Assembly (NCBI RefSeq): GCF_002723455.1 | Contig: NZ_PDUS01000002.1 | Coordinates: 211,095-275,094, forward strand | DNA from: Pseudoalteromonas sp. 3D05 | GTDB lineage: Bacteria; Pseudomonadota; Gammaproteobacteria; Enterobacterales; Alteromonadaceae | Direction: 5' to 3' | Length of the DNA stretch: 64,000 bases | In this document: positions 28,797-38,606 of the stretch, in pieces | Numbering within the stretch: the first letter of the stretch is position 1 | How the letters are laid out: each line of letters begins with the position of its first letter | The notes under the pieces: generated by a model | Seen by the model: only the letters and a program-made list of their open reading frames with translations | What the model was told of the DNA's origin: nothing | Databases searched by the model: none | Translations under genes and position numbers: made by a program

Positions 28797-29618
28797 TTAA
28801 CGCGCTTTTATTGGGTAGTCAATTAACTGCTCTTTAATGCTATTTTTATAGCGTTTGCTTATATTAATCTCAGAGCCATTACTTAATGTTGCTATCGCGT
28901 GTCCAGAGGCTTGATTATTGAGAGCACAAATATATTTTAAGTTTACAAGGGTACTTCGGTGGCATTGGCAAAAGTACGAAGGTGCATCAAGCTGTATTTT
29001 TTTCAAGCTACTTCTTTTTAAAAACTGCCCATGTATACTTTCTATTTCAATATAATTACCTGCGGATTTTATAAACCAGATAGACTCCATATCAAGTTTA
29101 TAAGGGCGGCCTTTATGTTCTAGGTTAATGTATTCGCTTTTAGTGGTAGGTTCATCACATACATTAATTGCAGTATTTTTATCGTCCATTACAAATAAAT
29201 ACCAATACAAACAGGTAATCATAAAAATCCCTATTTGCTTAGGCAAGTACAGCACAAAGTAACCAAAAAGATCAGCTTTTAAATAGCTATAATCAAAGCT
29301 AATTTGCAAAATAACAGAGCTCAAAACCATAGGAAAACCTACAGTCAAAAAGCATTTGATGAGTGATTGACGCCCTGAGTAATAAGAAAAATACACCAAG
29401 CATATTGGCGCAAAAAGATACCACACTCCGGTGTTTTTTAGCCACCATAGAACATGATCTATAAAATCAGTGCTGAGTTTGGAAACAAACTGCCAATAAA
29501 ATACGCTATAAACAAAAATAAAGACCAAGTAAATAACACCAAATATACCGAGGTATTTTAATCCATTTGTGAGTTTTGGCTGGGCTGAAAAATTGAAGGT
29601 GGGTGCAGTTCGATCCAT
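28797..29618 (-). CDS. Membrane-bound LytTR transcriptional regulator
   Basis: A 273-residue protein with four hydrophobic helices in residues 20-150 and a LytTR DNA-binding domain in about 165-265 (VWFIKSAGNYIEI-type segment, SYFCQCHRSTLVNLKYI, SNGSEINISKRYKNSI). No receiver domain is present, so signal input would be through the membrane segments. The gene stands alone; its target is unknown. Similar four-helix LytTR proteins occur in marine gammaproteobacteria. Confidence 0.88.
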   Translation of the reverse strand: MDRTAPTFNFSAQPKLTNGLKYLGIFGVIYLVFIFVYSVFYWQFVSKLSTDFIDHVLWWLKNTGVWYLFAPICLVYFSYYSGRQSLIKCFLTVGFPMVLSSVILQISFDYSYLKADLFGYFVLYLPKQIGIFMITCLYWYLFVMDDKNTAINVCDEPTTKSEYINLEHKGRPYKLDMESIWFIKSAGNYIEIESIHGQFLKRSSLKKIQLDAPSYFCQCHRSTLVNLKYICALNNQASGHAIATLSNGSEINISKRYKNSIKEQLIDYPIKAR

Positions 29619-29880
29619 GTGTAACTCTTTATCTATGCGCTGTTTAAATTAAAACTCGCCTAACATCTTCGTTTAATAACCTTATTCATTAAAATAGTAT
29701 CGACAAGACAAACGATACACAACCCAGCTTTAAATTTATCAACAAATTATTATGGATGAATTTAGTCCGTTTAGTTATAAAAGCTCGTCAGTATCACTAC
29801 AGATTCTTATGCATAAACGCGGCCTAATATGTAACACCTGACACCATGACATTTTATACATTACAAGCTAATTGTCATCA

Positions 29881-30225
29881 CTAGCTGAACTCAGTAATAT
29901 GCCAGAGCTCACCTGCTGGTCCCCACAGATAGATTACTTTTCCCCAAGGCTCTGTTTTAATAGGTTCAAATTTAATATTAAACTCATGTAGCTTTTTCAC
30001 CTCTTCAAACACCACGTTAATATCAGTAACTGATAATTGCAGCATTAAGTTTTTTGCAAATTGTTCATTGTAAAATCGCTGTAGAAAAAAGGCACATCCG
30101 CCGTTTTCAAACAACGATAAATCATCTGTCACATAATCCATTTTAAAGCCGAGTGCCTGATAAAAAGACTGCGACACTGCATAATCTTTACAGGGTATAA
30201 ACACGCGAATATCATCTACATCCAT
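29881..30225 (-). CDS. VOC (glyoxalase/bleomycin-resistance) family protein
   Basis: A 114-residue protein with the paired beta-alpha-beta-beta-beta modules of the vicinal oxygen chelate fold: VRIFIPCKDYAVSQSFYQALGF-type N-terminus, a LFENGGCAFFLQRF strand, and the C-terminal GPAGELWHITEF. Terminal His and Glu residues could bind a metal. Family members include glyoxalases and antibiotic-binding proteins; the ligand cannot be predicted. It lies 39 bases after the small membrane-protein gene. Confidence 0.8.
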   Translation of the reverse strand: MDVDDIRVFIPCKDYAVSQSFYQALGFKMDYVTDDLSLFENGGCAFFLQRFYNEQFAKNLMLQLSVTDINVVFEEVKKLHEFNIKFEPIKTEPWGKVIYLWGPAGELWHITEFS

Positions 30226-30264
30226 AACAGTTCCCTCGTTATTGTTGCTTAAAAAATCTAGCGC

Positions 30265-30708
30265 TTAGAGATTGTTTGGCCACTGAGATTTTGATATACA
30301 CTTAAAAATCCACAACCAAAAAAAAGGCAAAACAAGTATTTCTAAAAACACACCAATTGAACCAATATCACCGTAAAATAGAGACACATGTAAAAACCGA
30401 TAAATTCCTATAGGGTCTAAAATAAAAGCGTTTATATTCCCCTGAAACAACATCGAAAATAATACGATACAGCAACTAACCATCCACATCCGCGTACGCT
30501 CATAGCAGAAAATAAGATAAGCAGGTAAAAGCGCAGCTAACCCAATTCCAAAAAAGTTTTGCGCTATATGATAAAAGTGAAAGTTGTCCTGCCAATCAAA
30601 CCACCAAAAAAATTTTCTAGCGCTTGCGATACCAATCATACTAATTGTTATCAGGAAATACAGATAACCAAGCACTCCAGTAAAAATAATACTTTTGATA
30701 AATGCCAT
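30265..30708 (-). CDS. Four-helix membrane protein, unknown
   Basis: A 147-residue, strongly aromatic protein with four hydrophobic segments and Trp-rich loops (FFWWFDWQDNFHFYHIAQNF). I do not recognise the family. It probably shares a transcript with the VOC-fold gene downstream. Function unknown. Confidence 0.62.
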   Translation of the reverse strand: MAFIKSIIFTGVLGYLYFLITISMIGIASARKFFWWFDWQDNFHFYHIAQNFFGIGLAALLPAYLIFCYERTRMWMVSCCIVLFSMLFQGNINAFILDPIGIYRFLHVSLFYGDIGSIGVFLEILVLPFFWLWIFKCISKSQWPNNL

Positions 30709-30882
30709 ACGAACCTATTCATTAAATCAATATAAATTAGCAGCCTAGCAACTATTTAAAATCTTATAACACATTCCGATTTATACTGGGCGACTTGGCA
30801 TACCATTAGCTCCAAGCACATCGTTACTCAATAACAATGAACCAACTAAGGCCCGTCTTGTTCACCGTAAATTACATTGGAC

Positions 30883-32742
30883 TTAATAGTTTAATGTTCT
30901 TTCAATGTTGGTCGAAGCGTGAAGTGTCTGTTGCGCTAAGTGAGCACGATAATGTTTTACTACATCTTTACTTTGGTGGTGCAAAATTGAATTACCAGCT
31001 TTAATACCCACCCAGGCATCTCTTTGATTTTCTTTTGCTAAATATAAACCACCATCTGCCAATTCGATAATTTGTTCCCAATTGTATAAATCTGGTTCTG
31101 TTGCTAACAATGGGTAACAAGCAAACCCAATTGAGCACGTTACGTTTAGGCTTTCGTCGTTATTTAACTTGAAAATGTGGCTGGCAACTACACTGCGCAA
31201 CGTCTCTGCTATTTGCTCGGCTGCACAATAACTGACATTTTTAATTACAAGCAGAAACTCTTCTCCTCCCCAGCGAATGAGTAAATCTTCGCTGCGAATT
31301 TGTTGCCTTAAAATATTAGAAAATTGCTCCAATACTTGATCACCAACATTATGACCAAAGGTATCATTTATGTTTTTAAATTTATCAATATCAATTAAGG
31401 CAAATACTAAACGCTGGCGCTCTGTGTTAATTGGTGGAGAATTAAAATCGATTAGCAATTCATCTATAACACTAAAAAAGTAATGACGATTGTGTAAATC
31501 AGTTAAACTATCAGTAAAACTCATTGCCTTTAATCGCTCATTACTTTTTGCTAATTCTTGTGTTCGCTCGTTAACGCGCTGTTTTAATACCACTAAATAA
31601 CGCTGGTTTTGCCACCGCCAATACACAAAACCAACTATACTTAGCAATAGTATGGCACCTAAGACCCAACGCTGTTGTTGCAGTCGATGGTTAGTAAAGG
31701 CTTGTTCTTGTTGTGCTAAACGTTGCTCTTTTAACGTATTATCTTTACCGAGCAGTTCAAGCTTCTGGTTTTGTAAATCAAACTTATAATGCGATTCAAG
31801 TTGAAGTACCTTATTATTTCGACGTTGCAAACTAAGTGCATCATTACTTAAAGAATAACGTTTTAAATATTTATAGGCTAATTTGTGCTCCCCCAGCTGG
31901 CTATATCCTACAGCGATTAAATATTGTAATTGCGCTTGTTCATCTAAAAAGCGAAGACTAGTTGGTTTTTCCAATTGTATCAGTGCAATTTCTATTGCTT
32001 GGTTAAATTCACCTGTTTGTAAATGACTATTTGCCGAAGCTAAATAATATTGCAGTTTGAGGCGCGCCTTCGAACCATTTAATTTTTCCATGTTAACCAA
32101 ACCTAATGCTGTTTTTGCATCCTTTGTATTACCAAGCTTAAGTTCAATTTGAGCTAGATTTACAGCTAAATCTAAATGAATATCCATGGAAGGTGATATA
32201 ATCTGCAGAGCGTCTTTATTTGCTTTGAGAGCTTGATAATAACTCCCCATTGTTAAATATATTTTGCTCTGCCAAAGGTACATTAAAGCAGCACGCTCCG
32301 CATTTTTATTTACATAAAAATTAATTGGGTGCTGGATATAATCGAGTGCCAGTGTGTAACGTTCTAACTCAAGCTCTAAATGGGCTAAATGGTAGTATGC
32401 CCATGCAATATATTCCTCATTGCCAACTGATTTAGCCAATTCAAGTGCATAATGGTTTAGTTTTACACCGTCTGCGTAAGCACCATACCGGCGCTTGATC
32501 ATAGCTTCTATAAAGTAGCTTTCTATTTCAACCTCTTTGGCATTTTGGCTTATAGCGAGTGCTCGTAGCTCTGTTAAATAGCCCATAGTTTGAAGCGTAT
32601 TACCAAGATTTACATCCGTTTTAAGCTTCGCAAAATACAAATCTAATTGTTTTTTTTCTTCCGAGCCAACCGCAGCAATCAACACACTTGTTTGCAACAT
32701 AAAAAACAAGCCAAAACTAAAAAAATACACTGTTTTTATCAT
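30883..32742 (-). CDS. TPR-containing diguanylate cyclase
   Basis: A 619-residue protein: signal sequence, periplasmic TPR-like helices (about residues 30-330), a single transmembrane helix at about 355-373, a short coiled coil, and a C-terminal GGDEF domain (about 405-570). The active-site loop reads RWGGEEFLLV near residue 490, consistent with active c-di-GMP synthesis. No clear RxxD inhibitory site is seen five residues upstream. The ATG overlaps the stop of the binding-protein gene by 4 bases (ATGA), implying a coupled sensor-output pair. Confidence 0.92.
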   Translation of the reverse strand: MIKTVYFFSFGLFFMLQTSVLIAAVGSEEKKQLDLYFAKLKTDVNLGNTLQTMGYLTELRALAISQNAKEVEIESYFIEAMIKRRYGAYADGVKLNHYALELAKSVGNEEYIAWAYYHLAHLELELERYTLALDYIQHPINFYVNKNAERAALMYLWQSKIYLTMGSYYQALKANKDALQIISPSMDIHLDLAVNLAQIELKLGNTKDAKTALGLVNMEKLNGSKARLKLQYYLASANSHLQTGEFNQAIEIALIQLEKPTSLRFLDEQAQLQYLIAVGYSQLGEHKLAYKYLKRYSLSNDALSLQRRNNKVLQLESHYKFDLQNQKLELLGKDNTLKEQRLAQQEQAFTNHRLQQQRWVLGAILLLSIVGFVYWRWQNQRYLVVLKQRVNERTQELAKSNERLKAMSFTDSLTDLHNRHYFFSVIDELLIDFNSPPINTERQRLVFALIDIDKFKNINDTFGHNVGDQVLEQFSNILRQQIRSEDLLIRWGGEEFLLVIKNVSYCAAEQIAETLRSVVASHIFKLNNDESLNVTCSIGFACYPLLATEPDLYNWEQIIELADGGLYLAKENQRDAWVGIKAGNSILHHQSKDVVKHYRAHLAQQTLHASTNIERTLNY

Positions 32743-33620
32743 CGCTCAGACACTACCATTTGTTGGTTAATTGCCTGCCAATCACTCGTTAGATGGTTAA
32801 TAAAACCAGATTGTTGCAATGCCTTTTTGATTACCCCTCGCTCAGATAACACGGCTAAGCCGCGCTGTAATGCTTGAGCAACTTGCTTACCTTGAGGGTG
32901 CGCTTTACTTACTGCAAAATGACGTGTGTCAGGTAGGATTACTTTCAACTTTTTAAGAGGTGTGAATAGTTTACCTTCAAAATTAAGATCTAAATGATCG
33001 CTAACACTAAAGTTAATCATCATAGCATCAACAACTTGGGTCTCAACCATGGCTAACATATCTTCCCAAGGTCCGATGTAGCTAATGACGCTTACAGGTG
33101 TGTTAACCAATGCACGCCAATCAACATGCCAACGAGGATTAACCACAACTGTCAATCGATTTAACTGTGAAGGTTTCAACGCCTGAGCTTTTTGATTATC
33201 AACTGACACATATAAACCAGCTTCATACTGACCAAACTCTATAACCGCATCACTGACGTAAAGAGATCCTCGATAGTCCAGCAAGTCTTCATGCCACATA
33301 GTTCGCGCAAGCATTAGACTGCTCCCGTCGATTAAAGAGTCAAATTCAGTTGTATTTACCCAATTTCGCGGGCGAAACTCGACTTTTTTGGTTTCCCCCC
33401 CTAAATATAGCGCTTGCTGAAGAAGTATCATCTCAATAATTTCTAGGTGTGACCCATCAGTACTAGGACTAAAATCAGTGATGTCCATAATATCGCGGCC
33501 ATTAACAAAAGCTGAGTAGCGTTCACTAAAATTTTCACTGCTGATAATATCAATAATTAGTGGTTGATGTGCCTTCATATCACTACTGATAAGCAAAAAT
33601 AAGAGTAGAAAACGCTTCAT
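32739..33620 (-). CDS. Periplasmic solute-binding-like protein paired with a GGDEF cyclase
   Basis: A 293-residue exported protein (signal peptide up to about DMKA) resembling bacterial extracellular solute-binding family 3 domains. It has LIDGSSLMLARTMWHEDLL and YIGPWEDMLAMVETQVVDAMMIN segments. No permease or ATPase gene is adjacent. Its stop overlaps the TPR-GGDEF gene, so it may sense a ligand for the cyclase instead of taking part in import. The ATG at 33620 is preferred to an upstream TTG. Confidence 0.78.
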   Translation of the reverse strand: MKRFLLLFLLISSDMKAHQPLIIDIISSENFSERYSAFVNGRDIMDITDFSPSTDGSHLEIIEMILLQQALYLGGETKKVEFRPRNWVNTTEFDSLIDGSSLMLARTMWHEDLLDYRGSLYVSDAVIEFGQYEAGLYVSVDNQKAQALKPSQLNRLTVVVNPRWHVDWRALVNTPVSVISYIGPWEDMLAMVETQVVDAMMINFSVSDHLDLNFEGKLFTPLKKLKVILPDTRHFAVSKAHPQGKQVAQALQRGLAVLSERGVIKKALQQSGFINHLTSDWQAINQQMVVSER

Positions 33621-33813
33621 TAACAAAAACCTTAGTTAAAAACTATTAGAGATGAATACCCAATGTAGTTTTATTATACAGTAACAACCAAGTAATGTTA
33701 ACGAAGCTTAAAATTTGCAATTAAATAGTATTGATGCTGTTAAATTTTATAAGGCTAAACACTTATTTTTAACTCTCTGAGGGGGCTTGTTTGAAAGGTT
33801 TTACTTAATTACG

Positions 33814-33846
33814 GCACGCTAAAAATTCATTCGCTTTTTAGCGTGC
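33814..33846 (-). other. Stem-loop downstream of the outer-membrane protein gene
   Basis: A perfect 12-bp inverted repeat, GCACGCTAAAAA and TTTTTAGCGTGC, with a 9-base loop. It lies about 115 bases past the 33961 stop and could be an RNA 3'-end hairpin. Nothing else is visible in the 33621-33960 gap. Confidence 0.5.
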
Positions 33847-33960
33847 TATGTCATTTGCAAAATAGAGTAAAAGCTAATACGAGTACAAAGCTTTAATTTT
33901 ATTGCTGGTTGCTAAAGCCTAAACTTGAGTCTGAAAGTAACTTAGTTTAAAAATGATGTA

Positions 33961-34488
33961 TTAAAAAGCAAAATCTAAACCCAGTGATAAAGGGTTTGCA
34001 GCCTGACTATTTACCTTACTTTCAAGGTATTCAACCTTAATACTAAAGCTTTGGGTAATGTTGTAACTCATACCAACACCATAGATTAAATCACTTCCTG
34101 TGTTTTTGATTTGTACTGTAGGCGCTGCTTCTTTCCACCAGTGTGTTCTCTCTCCTTTTTCAGTCCACCACATATTGCCTAATTTTGCATAAATTGAAAA
34201 ATCATTCACAGGGTATTTGGCTAGCACTTCCGCTGAAAAAGCGTCAGCTTGTAACGTGCCAGAGCCATCAAATGGAGAGCTTTCACCTAAATTAAGGTAA
34301 TTAAGCTCAAAAGAAAAGTTTCTATTTATTATATAACCTGAATTAACCTTATACGTGTTGCTGTTTGCATCGTCATACCCAACAATACTTTTTGAAGCAC
34401 CTACATAAATCGTTTTATTATCTGTTGCGTTAACATTACAAGAAATGAGCAAAGCACTCATTAAAACTATACCCGTTCGAACAATCAT
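33961..34488 (-). CDS. Small outer-membrane beta-barrel protein
   Basis: A 175-residue protein with a signal peptide (cleavage near NVNA) followed by alternating hydrophobic strands (KTIYVGASKS, YIINRNFSFELNYLNLG, FSIYAKLGNMWW, LIYGVGMSYNITQSFSIKVEYLE). It ends in LGLDFAF; the terminal Phe is the usual signal for BAM-mediated insertion. It resembles OmpA-like/OmpW-like eight-strand barrels with no periplasmic domain. No ligand is suggested by the context. Confidence 0.8.
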   Translation of the reverse strand: MIVRTGIVLMSALLISCNVNATDNKTIYVGASKSIVGYDDANSNTYKVNSGYIINRNFSFELNYLNLGESSPFDGSGTLQADAFSAEVLAKYPVNDFSIYAKLGNMWWTEKGERTHWWKEAAPTVQIKNTGSDLIYGVGMSYNITQSFSIKVEYLESKVNSQAANPLSLGLDFAF

Positions 34489-34969
34489 TCGTATCCCTGA
34501 TTTTTGAAATCAATTAAAAAACATTAAAAAGCCTGTTACACAAATTAATGAAATAAACGCATTATTATAACCATGAAATAGAGTGTAAGTAATAGTTGTC
34601 TTAGCTCTGTAAGCTATTAATTTAAATACTGACCGCCATTCATCCACCTAATGGATTTATGAACAAAACAATCCAGGCGTTTTAAAACCGGAGACTACCT
34701 CTTAGCGTCACTTTTGTTAAGAAATAGCTATAAGATATTCGTACAAATGCCCTTTACCACATTCCAACTGGCGTCAGTTAATAGGTGCGCTTAATGTATC
34801 GTGAAACACATCCACTAATAATAGTTGCAAGCCTCACTTTGAATACAGTGGTATTTTTATAAAAAACCCCATTGCGAAGATAAAAGAACAATTAAGCTCT
34901 TTGATTTTATCGAAATACTAAGCTATCTCTTAATACTGCATCTTTATCGGTACAATCAGGAAGCTCAGC
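34489..34969. other. Long intergenic region, divergent promoters expected
   Basis: This 481-base gap separates the outer-membrane protein gene (minus) from the chemoreceptor gene (plus) and must hold both promoters. It is AT-rich, with no tRNA, repeat copy or convincing riboswitch. I could not single out a clear sigma-70 or sigma-28 promoter by eye. Confidence 0.4.
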
Positions 34970-37900
34970 ATGGATACTGACATTCATTCAATGAATATTT
35001 TCAAATCACTTAAGGCTAAACTCACCTCAGCCTTCACAATTATCTTACTCATTCTAGCTGGAATAGGATTGACGGCTTATCTTGCGTTAACATCGGCGGA
35101 TGAAGGTTTCAAAGGCTATCGAGAGTTAGCTAGAGATTCTAACCTCGCAAGCACGTTACAGTCCAACATGCTGATGGTACGTATGAATGTAAAAGACTTT
35201 CTACTTACTGGCAGTGATAAAGATATTAATGAATATAATCAGTATTTCAATAAAGTAGAGATATTACTGAGTAAAGCTAAAAGCGAAATAAACAAACCTG
35301 AACGCGCACAAATGATAGCTCTGCTCATTCAGGAGATTGATCAATATAATACTGCCTTTGAGGCAATAAAAGCATACCGAGTACAACGTAATGAACTGGT
35401 CTTAAATAGACTAAACATTATCGGCCCGAAAATGGAAAATAAGTTAACGCAGATCATGCAAAATGCAGAAAAATCAAACAATAGCCAAATTGCTTATTTT
35501 GCGGGTGAAGCAATGCGTAATCTATTATTAGGCCGTCTTTATGTAATTAAATATCTAGAAAATAATGATCTTTCTGCCTTTGATAGAGTTATTCAGGAGT
35601 TTTCGTTATTTGATGACAAACTTGTCTCGTTGAACACTTCCAATCTTAGCAAATCCAATCAAGCCCTATTAGATAATATAAAAAGTTTGCAAGCTGATTA
35701 CGTACAAGCCTTTAATAAAGTTCAAGATATAATCGTTGATAGAAACAATAAAGTAACAAATGTGCTAGATGTCATTGGGCCTCGTTTTGCATCCATTGTT
35801 AGAGATTTAAGTAATTCCGTAAAAACTGACCAAGATACCCTAGGACCACAATTAAAAGCGTCCAATGAAAAAGCAGTTTCGAACATATTTTTGCTGTTTA
35901 TTACTGCACTTCTTATTAGCGTCGCGATTGTCTTTTTCTTACTTAGAGTAGTAATGAAGCAATTGGGTAAAGACCCTAGCGAATTAGATAATATTGCTAC
36001 GGCCATTTCTGAGGGAAATCTGGATCAAGAATATGATGAACAAGCACCTCAAGGTGTATTTAAATCTATGCTTGAAATGCGGGAGAACCTTAAACTGATT
36101 AGAGAGAAAGAACAGCAAGAAAGGCGTGTCGCACGTGTCAATGCTCGGATAAAAAGCGCTCTTGATAACGCCAATTCAAATGTCATGATCGTAGACAATA
36201 GCCACAAAGTCATTTACTTAAATGATGCAATTAAAACCATGTTCCACCAGGTTGAATCTCAACTTCAAAATGAACTACCCAGTTTTAGTGCAGCGCATAT
36301 TATTGACTCAAAAATTACCACCCTAATGCCATACTTTGAGCAAAAAGCTACTCAAATTGAAAACTTAACTGATACCATTGCAGAACAATTTATTATAGCT
36401 GATAGAACCTTCTATTTAGTAGCCAGTCCTGTAATTGTAGATAAGCAGCGAGTAGGTACAGTATTTGAGTGGCAAGATAAAACAGCAGAACTCGCTGAAG
36501 CGGCAGAAAAAGCCCACGTCGCATCAGAAAATGCGCGAGTAAAATATGCTTTAGATGGTTCTTCTGGCCAGGTTATGATTGCTGATACTGATTTAAATGT
36601 TATTTACCTCAACAATTCTCTCATCAACATGTTTTCAATTGCTAGTGAAGACATCAAACAAGTAAACCCTCACTTTAATCAAAATGAAATTGTTAATAAC
36701 AAAGTCGATACGTTCTTTACACACTTCACAAATCAACTAAACAAGTTCAAGTCTCTTATATCCAGTGTTGAAACAGAATTTGAACTCGCAGGAAGAACTT
36801 TTGCTGTGATCATCAGCCCCGTCAGTGTGGACGGTGAACGTGTAGGCACAGTTTTAGAATGGCAAGATAAAACTGAATGGCTTGCCCAAGAAAGAGATAA
36901 ATCACGTATTGCAGCTGAAAATGCGCGTGTCCGATATGCATTAGATAGCGTCTCTGGCAATGTAATGATTGCAAATAAAGAACTTGAGGTCATTTATGCA
37001 AACCAAGCTCTAGAAAATACCATACGTAATGTCGAACAGGATATACAAGCGCGTACTAAACAATTTACTGCAGATAAACTCATCGGCTTTCCTGTTGATC
37101 AATTCTACCTTGAACCAGAGCAGCAACGCGATCTATTTAATAACTTAGCTCATGCTGACAATAGCACCGAATTTATGGGTGAACGAGTCTTCTCAGTCAC
37201 CTCAAACCCTATATTCGTTGATGATGTAAGAATTGGAACAGTACTAGAATGGACAGATAGAACTGCTGAAGTAACTATCGAAAAAGAAATCGATAACCTG
37301 GTGCAATCAGCAGCACAAGGCGATTTAAGCCAAAAGCTATCACTACAAGGAAAGTCAGGATTCTTTGAAAAACTAAGTCATGGATTGAACGGCCTAGTGT
37401 CTACTGTTGAAGTTGCCCTTGATGATGTGACTAAAGTTCTAAGTGCATTAGCTAAAGGTGATTTAAGCAAACGTATTACAAATGATTATGCTGGCTCATT
37501 TGGTCAATTGAAGCAAAATACTAACAGTACCGCCGATAAATTGACCGAAGTTATTAACAACATTACTCATGCTTCTGGAAGTATTTCACAAGGTGCAAAT
37601 GAAATTGCTCAAGGTAATGCTGATTTGAGTCAACGAACAGAAGAACAAGCCAGTAGCCTAGAGGAAACCTCAGCCAGCATGGATGAGGTAACCGAAATTG
37701 TTAAGCAAAGTTCAACAAAAGCAGAACAGGCAAATAAACTATCAATGACCGCTGAAGATAAAGCAAGTCATGGTGGTGAAGTCGTCGAGCTGGCTGTTGA
37801 AGCAATGCGTGAAATAAATGAGTCCAGTAAGCAAGTCACCGAGATCATCAGTGTGATTGACGAGATAGCTTTTCAAACTAACTTATTAGCATTAAACGCG

Positions 37901-38332
37901 GCTGTAGAAGCCGCCAGAGCCGGTGAGCAAGGCCGTGGTTTTGCAGTTGTAGCCGGAGAGGTTAGAAATCTAGCTCAGCGCTCCTCAAATGCTGCGCGTC
38001 AAATTAAAGACCTTATAAGAGATAGCCAAACTAAAGTAGAAGAAGGGACGAACTTAGTGAATCGCTCGGGTAATACGCTTAGTGAAATAATAGAAGCCAC
38101 TAGTAAAGTACGACTCATGATGGCTGAAATTGCGCAATCTGCACGAGATCAATCAGAAAGCATTATGCAAATTAACACTGCAATAACGCAAATGGACCAG
38201 ATGACACAACAAAATGCGGCATTGGTTGAAGAAGCCGCCGCCGCAGGCGAAGCGATGGCTGAGCAAGCACAAATGATGAACCGGACTGTCGAGTTTTTCT
38301 CATCATCAGCCTCTGTTGATCATAATCAATAG
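34970..38332 (+). CDS. Methyl-accepting chemotaxis protein with three PAS repeats
   Basis: An 1120-residue receptor. Transmembrane helices lie at about residues 21-42 and 305-327 and enclose a helical periplasmic domain (4HB type). A HAMP domain follows (about 328-380), then three PAS domains near 395-500, 524-630 and 654-760. The PAS domains repeat at 130-residue intervals with shared starts (ENARVKYALDG.. / ENARVRYALDS..). A second HAMP-like segment precedes the signalling hairpin, with tip EIAFQTNLLALNAAVEAARA near 960. No NWETF tether is present. AGGAAG precedes the ATG by 7 bases. Ligand unknown. Confidence 0.92.
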   Translation: MDTDIHSMNIFKSLKAKLTSAFTIILLILAGIGLTAYLALTSADEGFKGYRELARDSNLASTLQSNMLMVRMNVKDFLLTGSDKDINEYNQYFNKVEILLSKAKSEINKPERAQMIALLIQEIDQYNTAFEAIKAYRVQRNELVLNRLNIIGPKMENKLTQIMQNAEKSNNSQIAYFAGEAMRNLLLGRLYVIKYLENNDLSAFDRVIQEFSLFDDKLVSLNTSNLSKSNQALLDNIKSLQADYVQAFNKVQDIIVDRNNKVTNVLDVIGPRFASIVRDLSNSVKTDQDTLGPQLKASNEKAVSNIFLLFITALLISVAIVFFLLRVVMKQLGKDPSELDNIATAISEGNLDQEYDEQAPQGVFKSMLEMRENLKLIREKEQQERRVARVNARIKSALDNANSNVMIVDNSHKVIYLNDAIKTMFHQVESQLQNELPSFSAAHIIDSKITTLMPYFEQKATQIENLTDTIAEQFIIADRTFYLVASPVIVDKQRVGTVFEWQDKTAELAEAAEKAHVASENARVKYALDGSSGQVMIADTDLNVIYLNNSLINMFSIASEDIKQVNPHFNQNEIVNNKVDTFFTHFTNQLNKFKSLISSVETEFELAGRTFAVIISPVSVDGERVGTVLEWQDKTEWLAQERDKSRIAAENARVRYALDSVSGNVMIANKELEVIYANQALENTIRNVEQDIQARTKQFTADKLIGFPVDQFYLEPEQQRDLFNNLAHADNSTEFMGERVFSVTSNPIFVDDVRIGTVLEWTDRTAEVTIEKEIDNLVQSAAQGDLSQKLSLQGKSGFFEKLSHGLNGLVSTVEVALDDVTKVLSALAKGDLSKRITNDYAGSFGQLKQNTNSTADKLTEVINNITHASGSISQGANEIAQGNADLSQRTEEQASSLEETSASMDEVTEIVKQSSTKAEQANKLSMTAEDKASHGGEVVELAVEAMREINESSKQVTEIISVIDEIAFQTNLLALNAAVEAARAGEQGRGFAVVAGEVRNLAQRSSNAARQIKDLIRDSQTKVEEGTNLVNRSGNTLSEIIEATSKVRLMMAEIAQSARDQSESIMQINTAITQMDQMTQQNAALVEEAAAAGEAMAEQAQMMNRTVEFFSSSASVDHNQ

Positions 38333-38385
38333 CACCACCCCACCCGCTAAGTCATGGTTGCGAAGTTTAGATTAATACTCCCCTC

Positions 38386-38413
38386 TAAACAGGCTGTATT
38401 TACAGCCTGTTTA
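38386..38413 (+). terminator. Hairpin after the chemoreceptor gene
   Basis: Perfect inverted repeat TAAACAGGCTGTA-TT-TACAGCCTGTTTA about 55 bases past the stop. The following bases are AACCGGG, so it lacks a U-run and may be a Rho-assisted or weak terminator. Confidence 0.5.
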
Positions 38414-38606
38414 ACCGGGAAAAAATTATAGATACATACTCTGTTTGACGAAAGAGGCATTACTCAAGCACAAATCATCAGCGCGATAGCGTAACAATGC
38501 TAATAAACGCCGAATGTAGAGCTGCTGTCAGGTTTTCTTGTTTCAGAAATACTATTGCTTGGACTTCCCAGCTTGATAAAGAGGAATCCACGTAGCCTTG
38601 TTATAA

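Noticed and set aside
34620..34760. Possible c-di-GMP-I riboswitch-like bases (minus-strand GACGCTAAGAGG and CTCCGG) before the outer-membrane protein gene
   Set aside because: Only a short stretch resembles the aptamer. The conserved CAAACC and tetraloop receptor parts are absent and no helix set could be drawn.
38430..38606. Transposase-like reading in the gap after the chemoreceptor (minus strand)
   Set aside because: A short Arg/Leu-rich frame is open there but has no start, no family motif and stops quickly. It is too weak to annotate.
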